Positions 46,932 through 55,541 of a stretch of 64,000 nucleotides of DNA are shown in pieces (the first letter of the stretch is position 1; every line of letters starts with the position of its first letter). A program made the position numbers and the translations under genes. Under the pieces are notes generated by a model. It was not told the origin of the DNA and did no database searches. It saw only the letters and a program-made list of their open reading frames with translations. The DNA is from an uncultured Tenacibaculum sp. (GTDB taxonomy: Bacteria > Bacteroidota > Bacteroidia > Flavobacteriales > Flavobacteriaceae): contig NZ_CANMAX010000001.1 of NCBI RefSeq assembly GCF_947495995.1, positions 620,001 through 684,000 on the forward strand. Reading direction: 5' to 3'.

Positions 46932-48896
46932 TCAATAAACTGATACAAAATACATTGATAACTTACCCTTTCCTTTTACATTTATCTTACCTCTGTATTC
47001 AAATTGTAGGTCTTTTTCGTCTTTCACTATTTCATACGTGTTTTGACTTATATTAACTTTTTCAATAGCTCCATTACTTTCCATTCTACTAGCTGTATTC
47101 ACTGTATCTCCCCAAACATCGTATTGAAATTTTTTAACTCCTACGATACCTGCTACAATTGGACCAACATGAATTCCGACTCTCATATCAAAAGCTGGTT
47201 TATCATTTGAGTAATTTTTCTTTTTCCTCTCTTTAATAAATTCTTGCATTTCTAAGGCTGCCAAAATAGTCTTCTTCACTGCGTTTACATCTGGTTTTGG
47301 CAAACCTCCTGCTGCCATATATGCATCACCTATAGTTTTTATTTTTTCAATTCCGTAATATTCAATAATACCATCAAAAGCTTTAAAACATTCATTGATT
47401 TCTTCAACAAGTTCTTGTGGAGTTAACTTTGATGCTGTTGCTGTAAACGATTTGAAATCTGTAAATAATATTGAAGCTGTTTCAAAATCTTGAGCTTTAA
47501 CAAAACCTTTTTCTTTTAATTCATCAGCAACTTCTTCTGGTAAGATATTATGAAGTAAATGTTCTGATCTGTCTTTTTCTACCTGTAGAATTGCTTTTGC
47601 TTTTTTTGTATAATTTAATCTGCTCCATAATGCTCCTACAATTACAAGAATAAAAACCCCAGAAATAAGAAGAATATTTCTCTGTTTTTCTTGCCTCTGC
47701 ACTTCTTTATCATGAGCCAATTTCAACTTTCTCTCTTTTTCAACGTTAGCAATACTATCTAACAACATCTCTTTTTCAAACTTCATATTTAGCATTTTGT
47801 TAGAAGTTTGTTTTAAATTGAGACTATCCTTCAACAGATGCATTTGCTCAAAATACTTTAAAGCTAAGTTTACATTGTTTCCTTTTTTATAAGAATTATA
47901 TAAACACTCACATGCTTCTTGTTGTGTTGAAATTACCTTTAATTTTTCAGCTATTTTTAAACCTTTTTTACACTTCTTTAAAGAGATTAATATTTTACCT
48001 AATTTTGATTCTAATGTACCTATAGCTACTAAAGAATTACTTTCATATAGCAAATTCTTACTTTGCTCTGATTTCAATAATGAAGTCTTATAATATTTGA
48101 AAGCCTTATCATATTCTTTTTTATCTGAATATAATTCGCCTAGCTTAAACAATACTTCTATCTCCCTTCTTATTTCTTTTGTTGAAATTGCTAATTCTAA
48201 AGCCTCTTCAAGATGATTTAATGCTTGACTATAATTCAACTCTCTAAGGTACATTTCACCTAAACCACTTAGTACTTGAATTAACTGTTTAGAATTTTGT
48301 GATTTTATGTAGATGTTTTTAGCTTCTTGAAAATGATTTTTAGCACTCTTGTAATCATTAAGTTCAAGATATATACTTCCTATATTTTTAGTAGTTGCGG
48401 CTATTTGCAACTTATTATTTAGTTTCTCCTGGAGTTCTAAAGCTTTCCTGTAAAAATCAAGAGCTTTAGGATAATTTCCTAAGTAATAATATATGGCTCC
48501 AATATTATTATACGAAGAAGCTATCCCTTTTTTATGATCTGATTTTGTATAATACAAAGTACTCTCTTCAAAATTTGATAGTGCCTTTGTGTAATTACCT
48601 TGATAATAGAATGCAACTGCAATCTTTCTAAAACAATTCCCTATACCTCTATTATTATCTATAATTTTATAGATAGCAAGACTTTCTTCAATATTTTTTA
48701 ATGCAGCATCATAATTACCTTTTTTAAGGTTCTTATTACTTAATTTAAAAATACTGTCTGCTTTTATCTTACTCTCTGTGTTACTTTGACTAAATAAAAT
48801 AGTTGTATTAAAGACAAAAAAAGGAAGTGCGAGTTTTAGGCACTTCCTTATAATACAAACTCTATTGTTTCGTATCTTTCTTTCTTCTTTGAACAT
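46932..48896 (-). CDS. Adenylate cyclase with periplasmic-type TPR sensor
   Basis: Starting at the ATG at 48896, 654 residues. N-terminal signal/anchor (to about 38, ILFSQ), seven or so TPR repeats (about 55-350), a coiled segment, one transmembrane helix (about 406-425) and a class III cyclase domain (about 473-654). Both metal Asp are present (ILFTDFKSF, IGDAYM). The base-selecting residues are Lys in KIKTIGDAYM and Asp in YDVWGDTVN, which indicates ATP, so cAMP. The transition-state Asn/Arg (NTASRME) are intact. It is 18 bp downstream of precursor copy 6, so precursor and cyclase share one mRNA. Confidence 0.9.
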   Translation of the reverse strand: MFKEERKIRNNRVCIIRKCLKLALPFFVFNTTILFSQSNTESKIKADSIFKLSNKNLKKGNYDAALKNIEESLAIYKIIDNNRGIGNCFRKIAVAFYYQGNYTKALSNFEESTLYYTKSDHKKGIASSYNNIGAIYYYLGNYPKALDFYRKALELQEKLNNKLQIAATTKNIGSIYLELNDYKSAKNHFQEAKNIYIKSQNSKQLIQVLSGLGEMYLRELNYSQALNHLEEALELAISTKEIRREIEVLFKLGELYSDKKEYDKAFKYYKTSLLKSEQSKNLLYESNSLVAIGTLESKLGKILISLKKCKKGLKIAEKLKVISTQQEACECLYNSYKKGNNVNLALKYFEQMHLLKDSLNLKQTSNKMLNMKFEKEMLLDSIANVEKERKLKLAHDKEVQRQEKQRNILLISGVFILVIVGALWSRLNYTKKAKAILQVEKDRSEHLLHNILPEEVADELKEKGFVKAQDFETASILFTDFKSFTATASKLTPQELVEEINECFKAFDGIIEYYGIEKIKTIGDAYMAAGGLPKPDVNAVKKTILAALEMQEFIKERKKKNYSNDKPAFDMRVGIHVGPIVAGIVGVKKFQYDVWGDTVNTASRMESNGAIEKVNISQNTYEIVKDEKDLQFEYRGKINVKGKGKLSMYFVSVY

Positions 48897-48914
48897 ACTC
48901 AATTTATCAGATTT

Positions 48915-49244
48915 TTACCCTCCAACAACTTGATCTAAAGCCGACATGCTATCATCAATAATAATCGGATCATCTAAAGTACCACCAGTTACCATATCTA
49001 ACTGATCTTCATTCAATTCAACATCACTTATGTCTTTTCTTGCTGGAATGTTAATAAATACAGTAGACTCATCCATCTGATCTCTAACGACTAAAGTTTT
49101 ACCTTTTGGAATGTTCAATTTTTCACCTAGTAACTCTTCAATTACTTGTACTGGAGAGTTGATTAATTCATTTTTAAACGTTTCACTTTCCCAAGCTTTT
49201 TCTACAATGGTTTGATATAATTTTTGCCCTTTTGTTAACTCCAT
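48915..49244 (-). CDS. NHLP-type leader RiPP/bacteriocin precursor (copy 6)
   Basis: A 109-residue precursor. Leader: WESETFKNELINSPVQVIEE, VRDQMDESTVFINIPARK, LNEDQLDMVTGG. The 21-residue core TLDDPIIIDDSMSALDQVVG ends in a second Gly; it is strongly acidic (five Asp) and has no Cys. It precedes the TPR-cyclase gene in the same transcript and has a promoter with the direct repeat (49301-49328). Confidence 0.88.
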   Translation of the reverse strand: MELTKGQKLYQTIVEKAWESETFKNELINSPVQVIEELLGEKLNIPKGKTLVVRDQMDESTVFINIPARKDISDVELNEDQLDMVTGGTLDDPIIIDDSMSALDQVVGG

Positions 49245-49284
49245 TTGTAATGTTGTTTTTTATGTTTCATAAAATTAATTACAG

Positions 49285-49328
49285 TAAAGTTATCATTAGA
49301 AAAAATGACAAAAGCGACAAAAAAACTG
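49285..49328 (-). promoter_or_regulatory. Predicted regulated promoter of precursor copy 6 and TPR-cyclase
   Basis: On the minus strand: CAGTTTT (49328-49322), 14 bases, CATTTTT (49307-49301). The best -7 candidate TAACTTTA (49292-49285) is only 8 bases away, so its spacing to the box differs from the other three promoters. Confidence 0.55.
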
Positions 49329-49340
49329 ATAAAACATCTT

Positions 49341-51491
49341 TTATAAATTCGAAACTTCTAACAATTGATGATCACACCTTTCTAAAAAAGTTTTAGTTGG
49401 TCCATCATCTAATTTTATTGCTTTTGCTTTTTGAAAAGAAACTCTTGCTTCCTGGTAATTGGCTACTTTATAATTTGATAATCCTTCAGAAAAATATTCT
49501 AAAAAGTTTTGTTCTTCGTTTGACAAAAGTTCTTCTTTTGATTTTAATACAGTGTAGATTTTAACCGGAATATTCTTTCCTTTTACTAATAATGTATCAA
49601 TTTCTCTACAATAAAATTCGTCTTTAATTTCTTGATAGGTTTGTTCGCAAATCAATAAGTCAACATTGTAGACTTTTGTTGCACTTTCTAATCGTGCTGC
49701 AATATTTACAGAATCGCCAATAACAGTATATTCGAAACGCTTTTCAGAACCAATATTTCCTGAAACCACATTTCCTGTACTTATTCCAATTCCGATATTG
49801 ACTTTTGGTGTAGTTCTATCTTGGTTTTTATTTAATTCTTTTAGCTTTTCAAACATATCTAATGCACATCGTACTGCATTTTTACTATCAGATATATTCG
49901 CATAAGGAACTCCAAAAACAGTCATGATTGCATCTCCAATAAATTTATCTAAAATACCATCAAACTTATATACAGAAGTTATCATCGCTTCAAAATAATT
50001 ATTCAAAAGCTTCACAATTTCCATTGCTCCGAATTCTTCTGTAAGCGTTGTAAAGTTCCTAATATCTGAAAATAGAATACTACACTTTGAGTAATTTCCT
50101 TTTAATAAAGACAAGTTATCTTTATTCATTACTTCTTTGACCAAATGTTGCGGAATATATCTACTCAAATTCGATTGAATTCTTTTCTCTTTAGAGATGT
50201 CATTAAAAACCATAATCACACCAATCTTTTCACCTTTAGCATTTTCCATGGGTAATGCACTGATGTTTACAGTAATAAACTTTTGGTTTTCTATCTGAAT
50301 TTCAATATCATCAAAATATGTTTTCTCGCCAGATTTGATAGTTTCCTCTGCATAAGAAAACAACGATTGCAATGTTTCATTTACATCTTCAATGTGTTTC
50401 TCTTCTAAGTTGAAAGAATTATCGACATTGAACATTGAAAAAAATCGACTATTTATAGTTTTAATTTTTCGATTAGAATCTATTGTTACAATTCCATTAT
50501 CTAGATTTTGAACTAAAATATTCAGGTAGTTTTTCATTCCTTCAATTTGATCAAAAAGCTTAGCGTTTTCAATTGCAATTTTTATCTGACTTGCAAATCC
50601 CGTTAAAATATTTAAATCATCTATATGAAATTCTCCATCATTTTTATTGATTACCTGAACTACACCTAATACCTCTTTTTCTGAATTAAAGACAGGAACA
50701 CTAAGTATAGATTTTGTTTTATATTTTGTTTTAAGATCTACAGCAGGATTAAAATCTGGATGATTATAAGGGTCGTTAACAATTAATGGCGTTTTAGTTT
50801 TAGCCACCTTTGCTACAATCCCTTTCTTTGTTCTTACAATAGTATTATTTAAACCTTTTGCAAAAACCGTCCATAATTCACCTGTGATTTCATCAACTAA
50901 AAATAAAGAACTACGATCTGAGTTTGTGATTTCAGCAGCTTTATTCATAATTAACTGAATCAACTTATTTAAGTTTAATTCAGAGGAAACAGCTTTAAAG
51001 ACTTCTAAAAGTTTAGAGAAATTATTTTTAAGATGTTCACTTGTGTAGTATAATTTACTGTTCTTAATTATTAAACTAATTGCTGTAGCAAAGCTATTAA
51101 GAACCTTAATATCATTGTTAGAAAAACTATCATTCTGTTTATTTAAGCATTGTAATGCACCTATTATCTCTTTATCTTCATTAAAGATTGGTACACATAA
51201 AATGGATTTTGTTTTAAAATTTAATTGATTATCAAATGAGGATGCGAAAAGTGGATTAGCGTAAACATCGTTTACCACTAATGGTTGTTGCGTTTCAAAA
51301 ACATGTCCGACAATACCAGTACCTAAAGGAACTGCTATAATTAAGTTTTCTATTCCTTGGGCAACAACACTTTCAAGCGTTTTATTTTCTTCATTATACA
51401 AGAAAAAAGTACTTCTTTCCACCTCTAACACATTAGAAACCTGTGCTAATATTTCATTTACTTCCTTCAGTATTTTTTCATTTTCTGTCAT
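49341..51491 (-). CDS. Adenylate cyclase with GAF-GAF-PAS sensor
   Basis: A 716-residue soluble protein. Two GAF domains (about 5-145 and 165-312), a PAS domain (about 320-435), a linker, and a class III cyclase domain (about 465-650). Metal Asp476 (LFSDIRNF) and Asp520 (FIGDAIM), Lys516, Thr589 (EYTVIGD) and Asn596/Arg600 match bacterial adenylate cyclases (K/T pair). A short helical C-terminus follows. Its start overlaps the stop of the zincin gene by one base, so it is the last gene of the export operon. GAF domains bind small ligands, possibly cyclic nucleotides. Confidence 0.9.
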   Translation of the reverse strand: MTENEKILKEVNEILAQVSNVLEVERSTFFLYNEENKTLESVVAQGIENLIIAVPLGTGIVGHVFETQQPLVVNDVYANPLFASSFDNQLNFKTKSILCVPIFNEDKEIIGALQCLNKQNDSFSNNDIKVLNSFATAISLIIKNSKLYYTSEHLKNNFSKLLEVFKAVSSELNLNKLIQLIMNKAAEITNSDRSSLFLVDEITGELWTVFAKGLNNTIVRTKKGIVAKVAKTKTPLIVNDPYNHPDFNPAVDLKTKYKTKSILSVPVFNSEKEVLGVVQVINKNDGEFHIDDLNILTGFASQIKIAIENAKLFDQIEGMKNYLNILVQNLDNGIVTIDSNRKIKTINSRFFSMFNVDNSFNLEEKHIEDVNETLQSLFSYAEETIKSGEKTYFDDIEIQIENQKFITVNISALPMENAKGEKIGVIMVFNDISKEKRIQSNLSRYIPQHLVKEVMNKDNLSLLKGNYSKCSILFSDIRNFTTLTEEFGAMEIVKLLNNYFEAMITSVYKFDGILDKFIGDAIMTVFGVPYANISDSKNAVRCALDMFEKLKELNKNQDRTTPKVNIGIGISTGNVVSGNIGSEKRFEYTVIGDSVNIAARLESATKVYNVDLLICEQTYQEIKDEFYCREIDTLLVKGKNIPVKIYTVLKSKEELLSNEEQNFLEYFSEGLSNYKVANYQEARVSFQKAKAIKLDDGPTKTFLERCDHQLLEVSNL

Positions 51492-52624
51492 TATAAAATC
51501 GCTTCGTTTATAATTCTATTTTTTCTATAAACATCCGATAACATTTCTTTTCCTTGATCTGATGCCATAGATAAAATATCTACTTCACATATACTTTTAA
51601 TTCTACTCAACCTGTCTTCTTCACTGGATACATTCCCTAATTCTGAGTCAAATTCTTGAATTGTATCAATCGCTTTTTTAGTAATTTTAACTAAACATTT
51701 AAAAGCTTCAGAAGAACAATTATCATTCATATAATTCTGAAATCTTCCACCATTTCTATAGTTAGGATAGGATTCTAAACCTAGAAAATGTAACATCCAA
51801 TTCTTATCGAATTTTCCTGATACTCGAATTATACCCGCATAATCTGCTATAAGTTCATCGTGGATATTCTTAGCCATTTGTCCGTAATAATTTAGTGTAA
51901 ACAAATGTGCGCTTTCATGTTCTTTTCTAATATCTACCGATGCTTCTTGCCATAAACTCTCAGATACATTTAATACTTCATGTGCAACACCACTATAAGG
52001 TTTTGTACTAAGTATGATTAATTTATCTTGATACAAATCACGATTTGGTAATATTTCTTGTTTGAAAAATTGATTCCACGATATTGCTGTTTTTTCTTCT
52101 TGCCAAGCTTTTTTCAGTTTTGAAATTCTATCCCAATTATTGATTCCTTTTATAAAAGCTGCTCCCATTGATTTTGGTAAATCTGCAGGTTCATTTTTAT
52201 TAGAAAACGCACAAACTAGCGTTTTAAAATCGTTTACATTAGACACAATTAAAACAGGTACTTTACCAATTAATTTACTTTCGTAAATATCTAACCAAAG
52301 AGCGTTTTCATCTTCAAGCAACAAATTTGAATTCGTTGTATTTTCTTTACCTCTTAAGGTTACATTTTTATAAGCTTCTGTTGAAGAAATTCCAGCCTTA
52401 ACGGGAAACTGTAACTGAACTATATATTTTTTTAATGTTTTAAAAACACCTAATAATTTCGATTCTTCATTATATGCTTCCCAAGTTTCTATGTATTTTT
52501 CCTCTTTTGAAAACTTAGAAAAAGAAGGTTTAACAAATTTATTTTGAGTATACTCAAATACTTCTTGAATAACCTCTTCGTTATTCGTTAAACCTCTTAA
52601 AAAATCGTGTGCTTTGTTATTCAT
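51491..52624 (-). CDS. Zincin-like protein of the export operon, unknown family
   Basis: A 377-residue soluble protein, no signal peptide. The segment KEHESAHLF contains HExxH (H236-H240), followed after 14 residues by IHDELIADYAGI (255-265), which could supply the third zinc ligand. This is the layout of metallopeptidases. It lies three bases downstream of the ABC transporter and overlaps the GAF-cyclase gene by one base. It may trim exported peptides or act on a regulator; neither is shown. I do not recognise the rest of the sequence. Confidence 0.75.
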   Translation of the reverse strand: MNNKAHDFLRGLTNNEEVIQEVFEYTQNKFVKPSFSKFSKEEKYIETWEAYNEESKLLGVFKTLKKYIVQLQFPVKAGISSTEAYKNVTLRGKENTTNSNLLLEDENALWLDIYESKLIGKVPVLIVSNVNDFKTLVCAFSNKNEPADLPKSMGAAFIKGINNWDRISKLKKAWQEEKTAISWNQFFKQEILPNRDLYQDKLIILSTKPYSGVAHEVLNVSESLWQEASVDIRKEHESAHLFTLNYYGQMAKNIHDELIADYAGIIRVSGKFDKNWMLHFLGLESYPNYRNGGRFQNYMNDNCSSEAFKCLVKITKKAIDTIQEFDSELGNVSSEEDRLSRIKSICEVDILSMASDQGKEMLSDVYRKNRIINEAIL

Positions 52625-52627
52625 AGT

Positions 52628-55534
52628 TTAAGCAATTTGTCGCTTCGCTAATTTTGAGAATATTCCATCTTTATCCATTAATTCAGCATAAGATCCATAT
52701 TCTACAATTTTTCCTTTATCTAAAACATAAATTCTATCAGCATTCATAACTGTACTTAAACGATGTGCAATTACAATACGAGTTGCTTGAAGTTTATCTA
52801 AACTTTCTGAAACTATATTTTGAGTTCTATTATCTAACGCACTTGTAGCTTCATCCATAAATAATAATCGAGGTTTATGAACAATGGCTCTAGCAATCAT
52901 TAAACGTTGACGTTGTCCTCCAGAAAATGTTCCTGCTCCTTCACTAATTACAGTATGCATTCCCATTGGCATTTGCTTAATATCTTCTTCCATTCCAGCC
53001 ATTCTAGCAGCTTCCCAAGCATCATCTAATGTAAGATCTGAGTTTCCAACAATATTTTTATAAATACTTCCAGACATTAATGCTCCGTTTTGTAGCACCA
53101 CACCAATTTGCCTTCTTACTAAATCTTTATTCATAGAATCGTAAGAATTTCCATCGTAGAATATCGATCCCGCTTCAGCTTCTTCAAAACCAAGAAGTAA
53201 TCTCATAATTGTAGATTTTCCTGAACCTGATGTTCCTACAAAAGCTACCATTTCTCCTGATTTAATCTTAAAAGATAAATCGTTTAATACTAATGGTTGG
53301 TCTTCATTATATCTAAATGAAACTGAATTCATTTCTATATCACCTTCTAATTCTCCTGGATCTAAACTTTCTCCTGAAGATTCTGGTGTTTCTTCTAAAA
53401 TAGGCTTTACTCTCTCATATAATGTAATGATATTCAATGAGGTAATTAAAGCCATGCTCATTTTTAAACAATCTCTTAAGAATTGATTGAAAGCACTAAT
53501 AAAAGCCATAAATGCCCCAACAGAAATCATGACTCCAACTTGACTTGAAGTGGTAACTGTGTAATAAATAAAAGCAAAGAAGAAAATATTAGTCATTAAG
53601 GGATAAGAAGCGTTGAAGGTTTCTACATAATTCTGGTAACTTCCAGAACTGAACCCTAGTTTTTTAAGTCTAGAAAACTTATCTGCCCAAAGTGAGAAAA
53701 CTCTTCTTTCTCCTCCTGTTATTCTAATTTTACTTATTCCTGAAAGAAATTCAAAAAGAAAACCTTGTAAATCTCCCTGGGCATCAGATATTTCTCTATC
53801 ATACTTCAGTTTCAACCATCCAATTATAGTCATAAAAGCAATAGCAGCAACTGCTAATCCAACACCAATCCAAGCTAAACTTGATTCATAGTAAAATAAC
53901 AATCCTAAATTCACGAAAGAAAAGGCTCCACTAAGAACTGCTGTCATTACTGTATTAGATAAAACTTGTCTAATTCCATTGATACTTAATGCACGGTTAG
54001 TTAAGTCTCCAGCAGAAAACTTCTTGTAAAAAGTAACAGGCAAACGTAATAAATGATCCATAACACCAGCCTGTAGGTTTATACTAGACTTGGTTTCTAA
54101 TCGTAACTGTAATACACCTTGCATTAACTGTAATCCAGCTGACACAACAGCTAGTAGTATCATTATAATTAACACTTCAACATGTAAAGATTTATCTGCA
54201 GTAGGAATTACATCATCAAACATTACTCCTGATAAAATTGGGACAATTAACCCAACTAAACTTCCAGCTAAAGCTGCTAAGATTAAAAACTTTGCATCTT
54301 TCTTTACTCCTTTTATCGCGAATTTCCCTATTTCTTTTACAGAACTCATGGTTGTATCAAAACCATAGAAAAACATATAACAAATAGGCTCTAATTCTTC
54401 AGCAATTTTATAATCTACTTTCTCTTCTCTACCAGTGATTACATCTTTTATAATGTATGTGTTTGGTGTTTTTTGAATTAAAGCTATTGGTCGTTTATCT
54501 TCTTTATAAAAAGCTAATAAATGTCCGTTTTCTTCTTTCCACCACGTACCTCTTAAAATAATTTTACGAACCCTTACTTTAGAAGTTTGTGCAATTGCTT
54601 GTAATTGATTTGCTGTACTATTTTTATACGACTCTAAATATTTTGGAGCTTCAAATTTGAATCCGATTTCATTACCTATCAACTGACATGTATTGAATAA
54701 ATCGTTATCTATATTTTTGTCTCTTAAATCTACAGCAGTTTTTCTTTTTCCTCCTACAATAGATCTTAAATGATCTAATGTATTTGTAAGAGTATTGTTT
54801 TCTGCAGAAACTTTTTCTTCAATCCTACGTCTTTCTTCTTCTTTTGCTGATTCGAAATTTGTTTCTAATTTTTTATGCAAATGATCTTGTAAATCATTTA
54901 AAGATAACATTACGTAGATTTCATCTTTTAAAACCTCAGCAGTACTCTTTACATAAAACTCAGCTTTATTTTCAGTAGATTCAATCCATAAACCATTAAA
55001 TACTGGAATTGGATAATTAAATTCTGATTCTAAATCGTATGTTTCTTCTCCTGCATATTTCTTTAAATTTCCTTCAATTAACTCCACCCAAGTAATACCT
55101 TTTGATGGATATGCTATTTTACCTTTTTGAAGTTCAATTTTCTTGAATTCATCTAATGTAGCATGGACTCTAGGAACTAAATTATGATGTATACTTTCAG
55201 TAGTTTTAACAATCCATTTTTCGACCATACTTTTAAGAATCAAATGATCGATATGCAATAATCTATTTTTGTTTATAGATATCAATGACGCTCCTTTACT
55301 AACTGCAATAAGTCGAATACCTTCTTTTCTATCTTGAGAAGTAATTAAACTAAATAATAACTCTGCTTTTTTAGCTGTATATAAATATTTAAGTCCGCTT
55401 TTATATTCTCCCTCACCATTAACCTCTGCATAAAACACATCAACTTCACCAGAAGTAATCATCCAAAATCGATCAGATTCATTAAGAATTAACGATTCGT
55501 TAGATGTTAATTTTATTTTCTTGTTATCAAACAT
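52628..55534 (-). CDS. NHLM-type bacteriocin export ABC transporter (no peptidase domain)
   Basis: The ATG at 55534, preceded by AAAAGG, is preferred; a TTG 21 bp earlier overlaps the previous gene. A 968-residue protein. The ~270-residue N-terminus begins with a cyclic-nucleotide-binding-like fold (NESDRFWMITSGEVDVFYAE), then a middle domain, a six-helix permease (about 410-690) and a nucleotide-binding domain with Walker A GTSGSGKST, signature FSGGQRQR and Walker B LLFMDEATSALD. It is the partner of the C39 transporter, as in NHLM secretion systems. The usual phosphate-binding motif of true cNMP domains is not evident. Confidence 0.92.
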   Translation of the reverse strand: MFDNKKIKLTSNESLILNESDRFWMITSGEVDVFYAEVNGEGEYKSGLKYLYTAKKAELLFSLITSQDRKEGIRLIAVSKGASLISINKNRLLHIDHLILKSMVEKWIVKTTESIHHNLVPRVHATLDEFKKIELQKGKIAYPSKGITWVELIEGNLKKYAGEETYDLESEFNYPIPVFNGLWIESTENKAEFYVKSTAEVLKDEIYVMLSLNDLQDHLHKKLETNFESAKEEERRRIEEKVSAENNTLTNTLDHLRSIVGGKRKTAVDLRDKNIDNDLFNTCQLIGNEIGFKFEAPKYLESYKNSTANQLQAIAQTSKVRVRKIILRGTWWKEENGHLLAFYKEDKRPIALIQKTPNTYIIKDVITGREEKVDYKIAEELEPICYMFFYGFDTTMSSVKEIGKFAIKGVKKDAKFLILAALAGSLVGLIVPILSGVMFDDVIPTADKSLHVEVLIIMILLAVVSAGLQLMQGVLQLRLETKSSINLQAGVMDHLLRLPVTFYKKFSAGDLTNRALSINGIRQVLSNTVMTAVLSGAFSFVNLGLLFYYESSLAWIGVGLAVAAIAFMTIIGWLKLKYDREISDAQGDLQGFLFEFLSGISKIRITGGERRVFSLWADKFSRLKKLGFSSGSYQNYVETFNASYPLMTNIFFFAFIYYTVTTSSQVGVMISVGAFMAFISAFNQFLRDCLKMSMALITSLNIITLYERVKPILEETPESSGESLDPGELEGDIEMNSVSFRYNEDQPLVLNDLSFKIKSGEMVAFVGTSGSGKSTIMRLLLGFEEAEAGSIFYDGNSYDSMNKDLVRRQIGVVLQNGALMSGSIYKNIVGNSDLTLDDAWEAARMAGMEEDIKQMPMGMHTVISEGAGTFSGGQRQRLMIARAIVHKPRLLFMDEATSALDNRTQNIVSESLDKLQATRIVIAHRLSTVMNADRIYVLDKGKIVEYGSYAELMDKDGIFSKLAKRQIA

Positions 55535-55541
55535 CCTTTTA

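Noticed and set aside
44555..49244. Calling the NHLP precursors lanthipeptides or thiazole/oxazole peptides
   Set aside because: No Cys occurs in any intact precursor, and no YcaO or LanC/LanM gene is present in the window.
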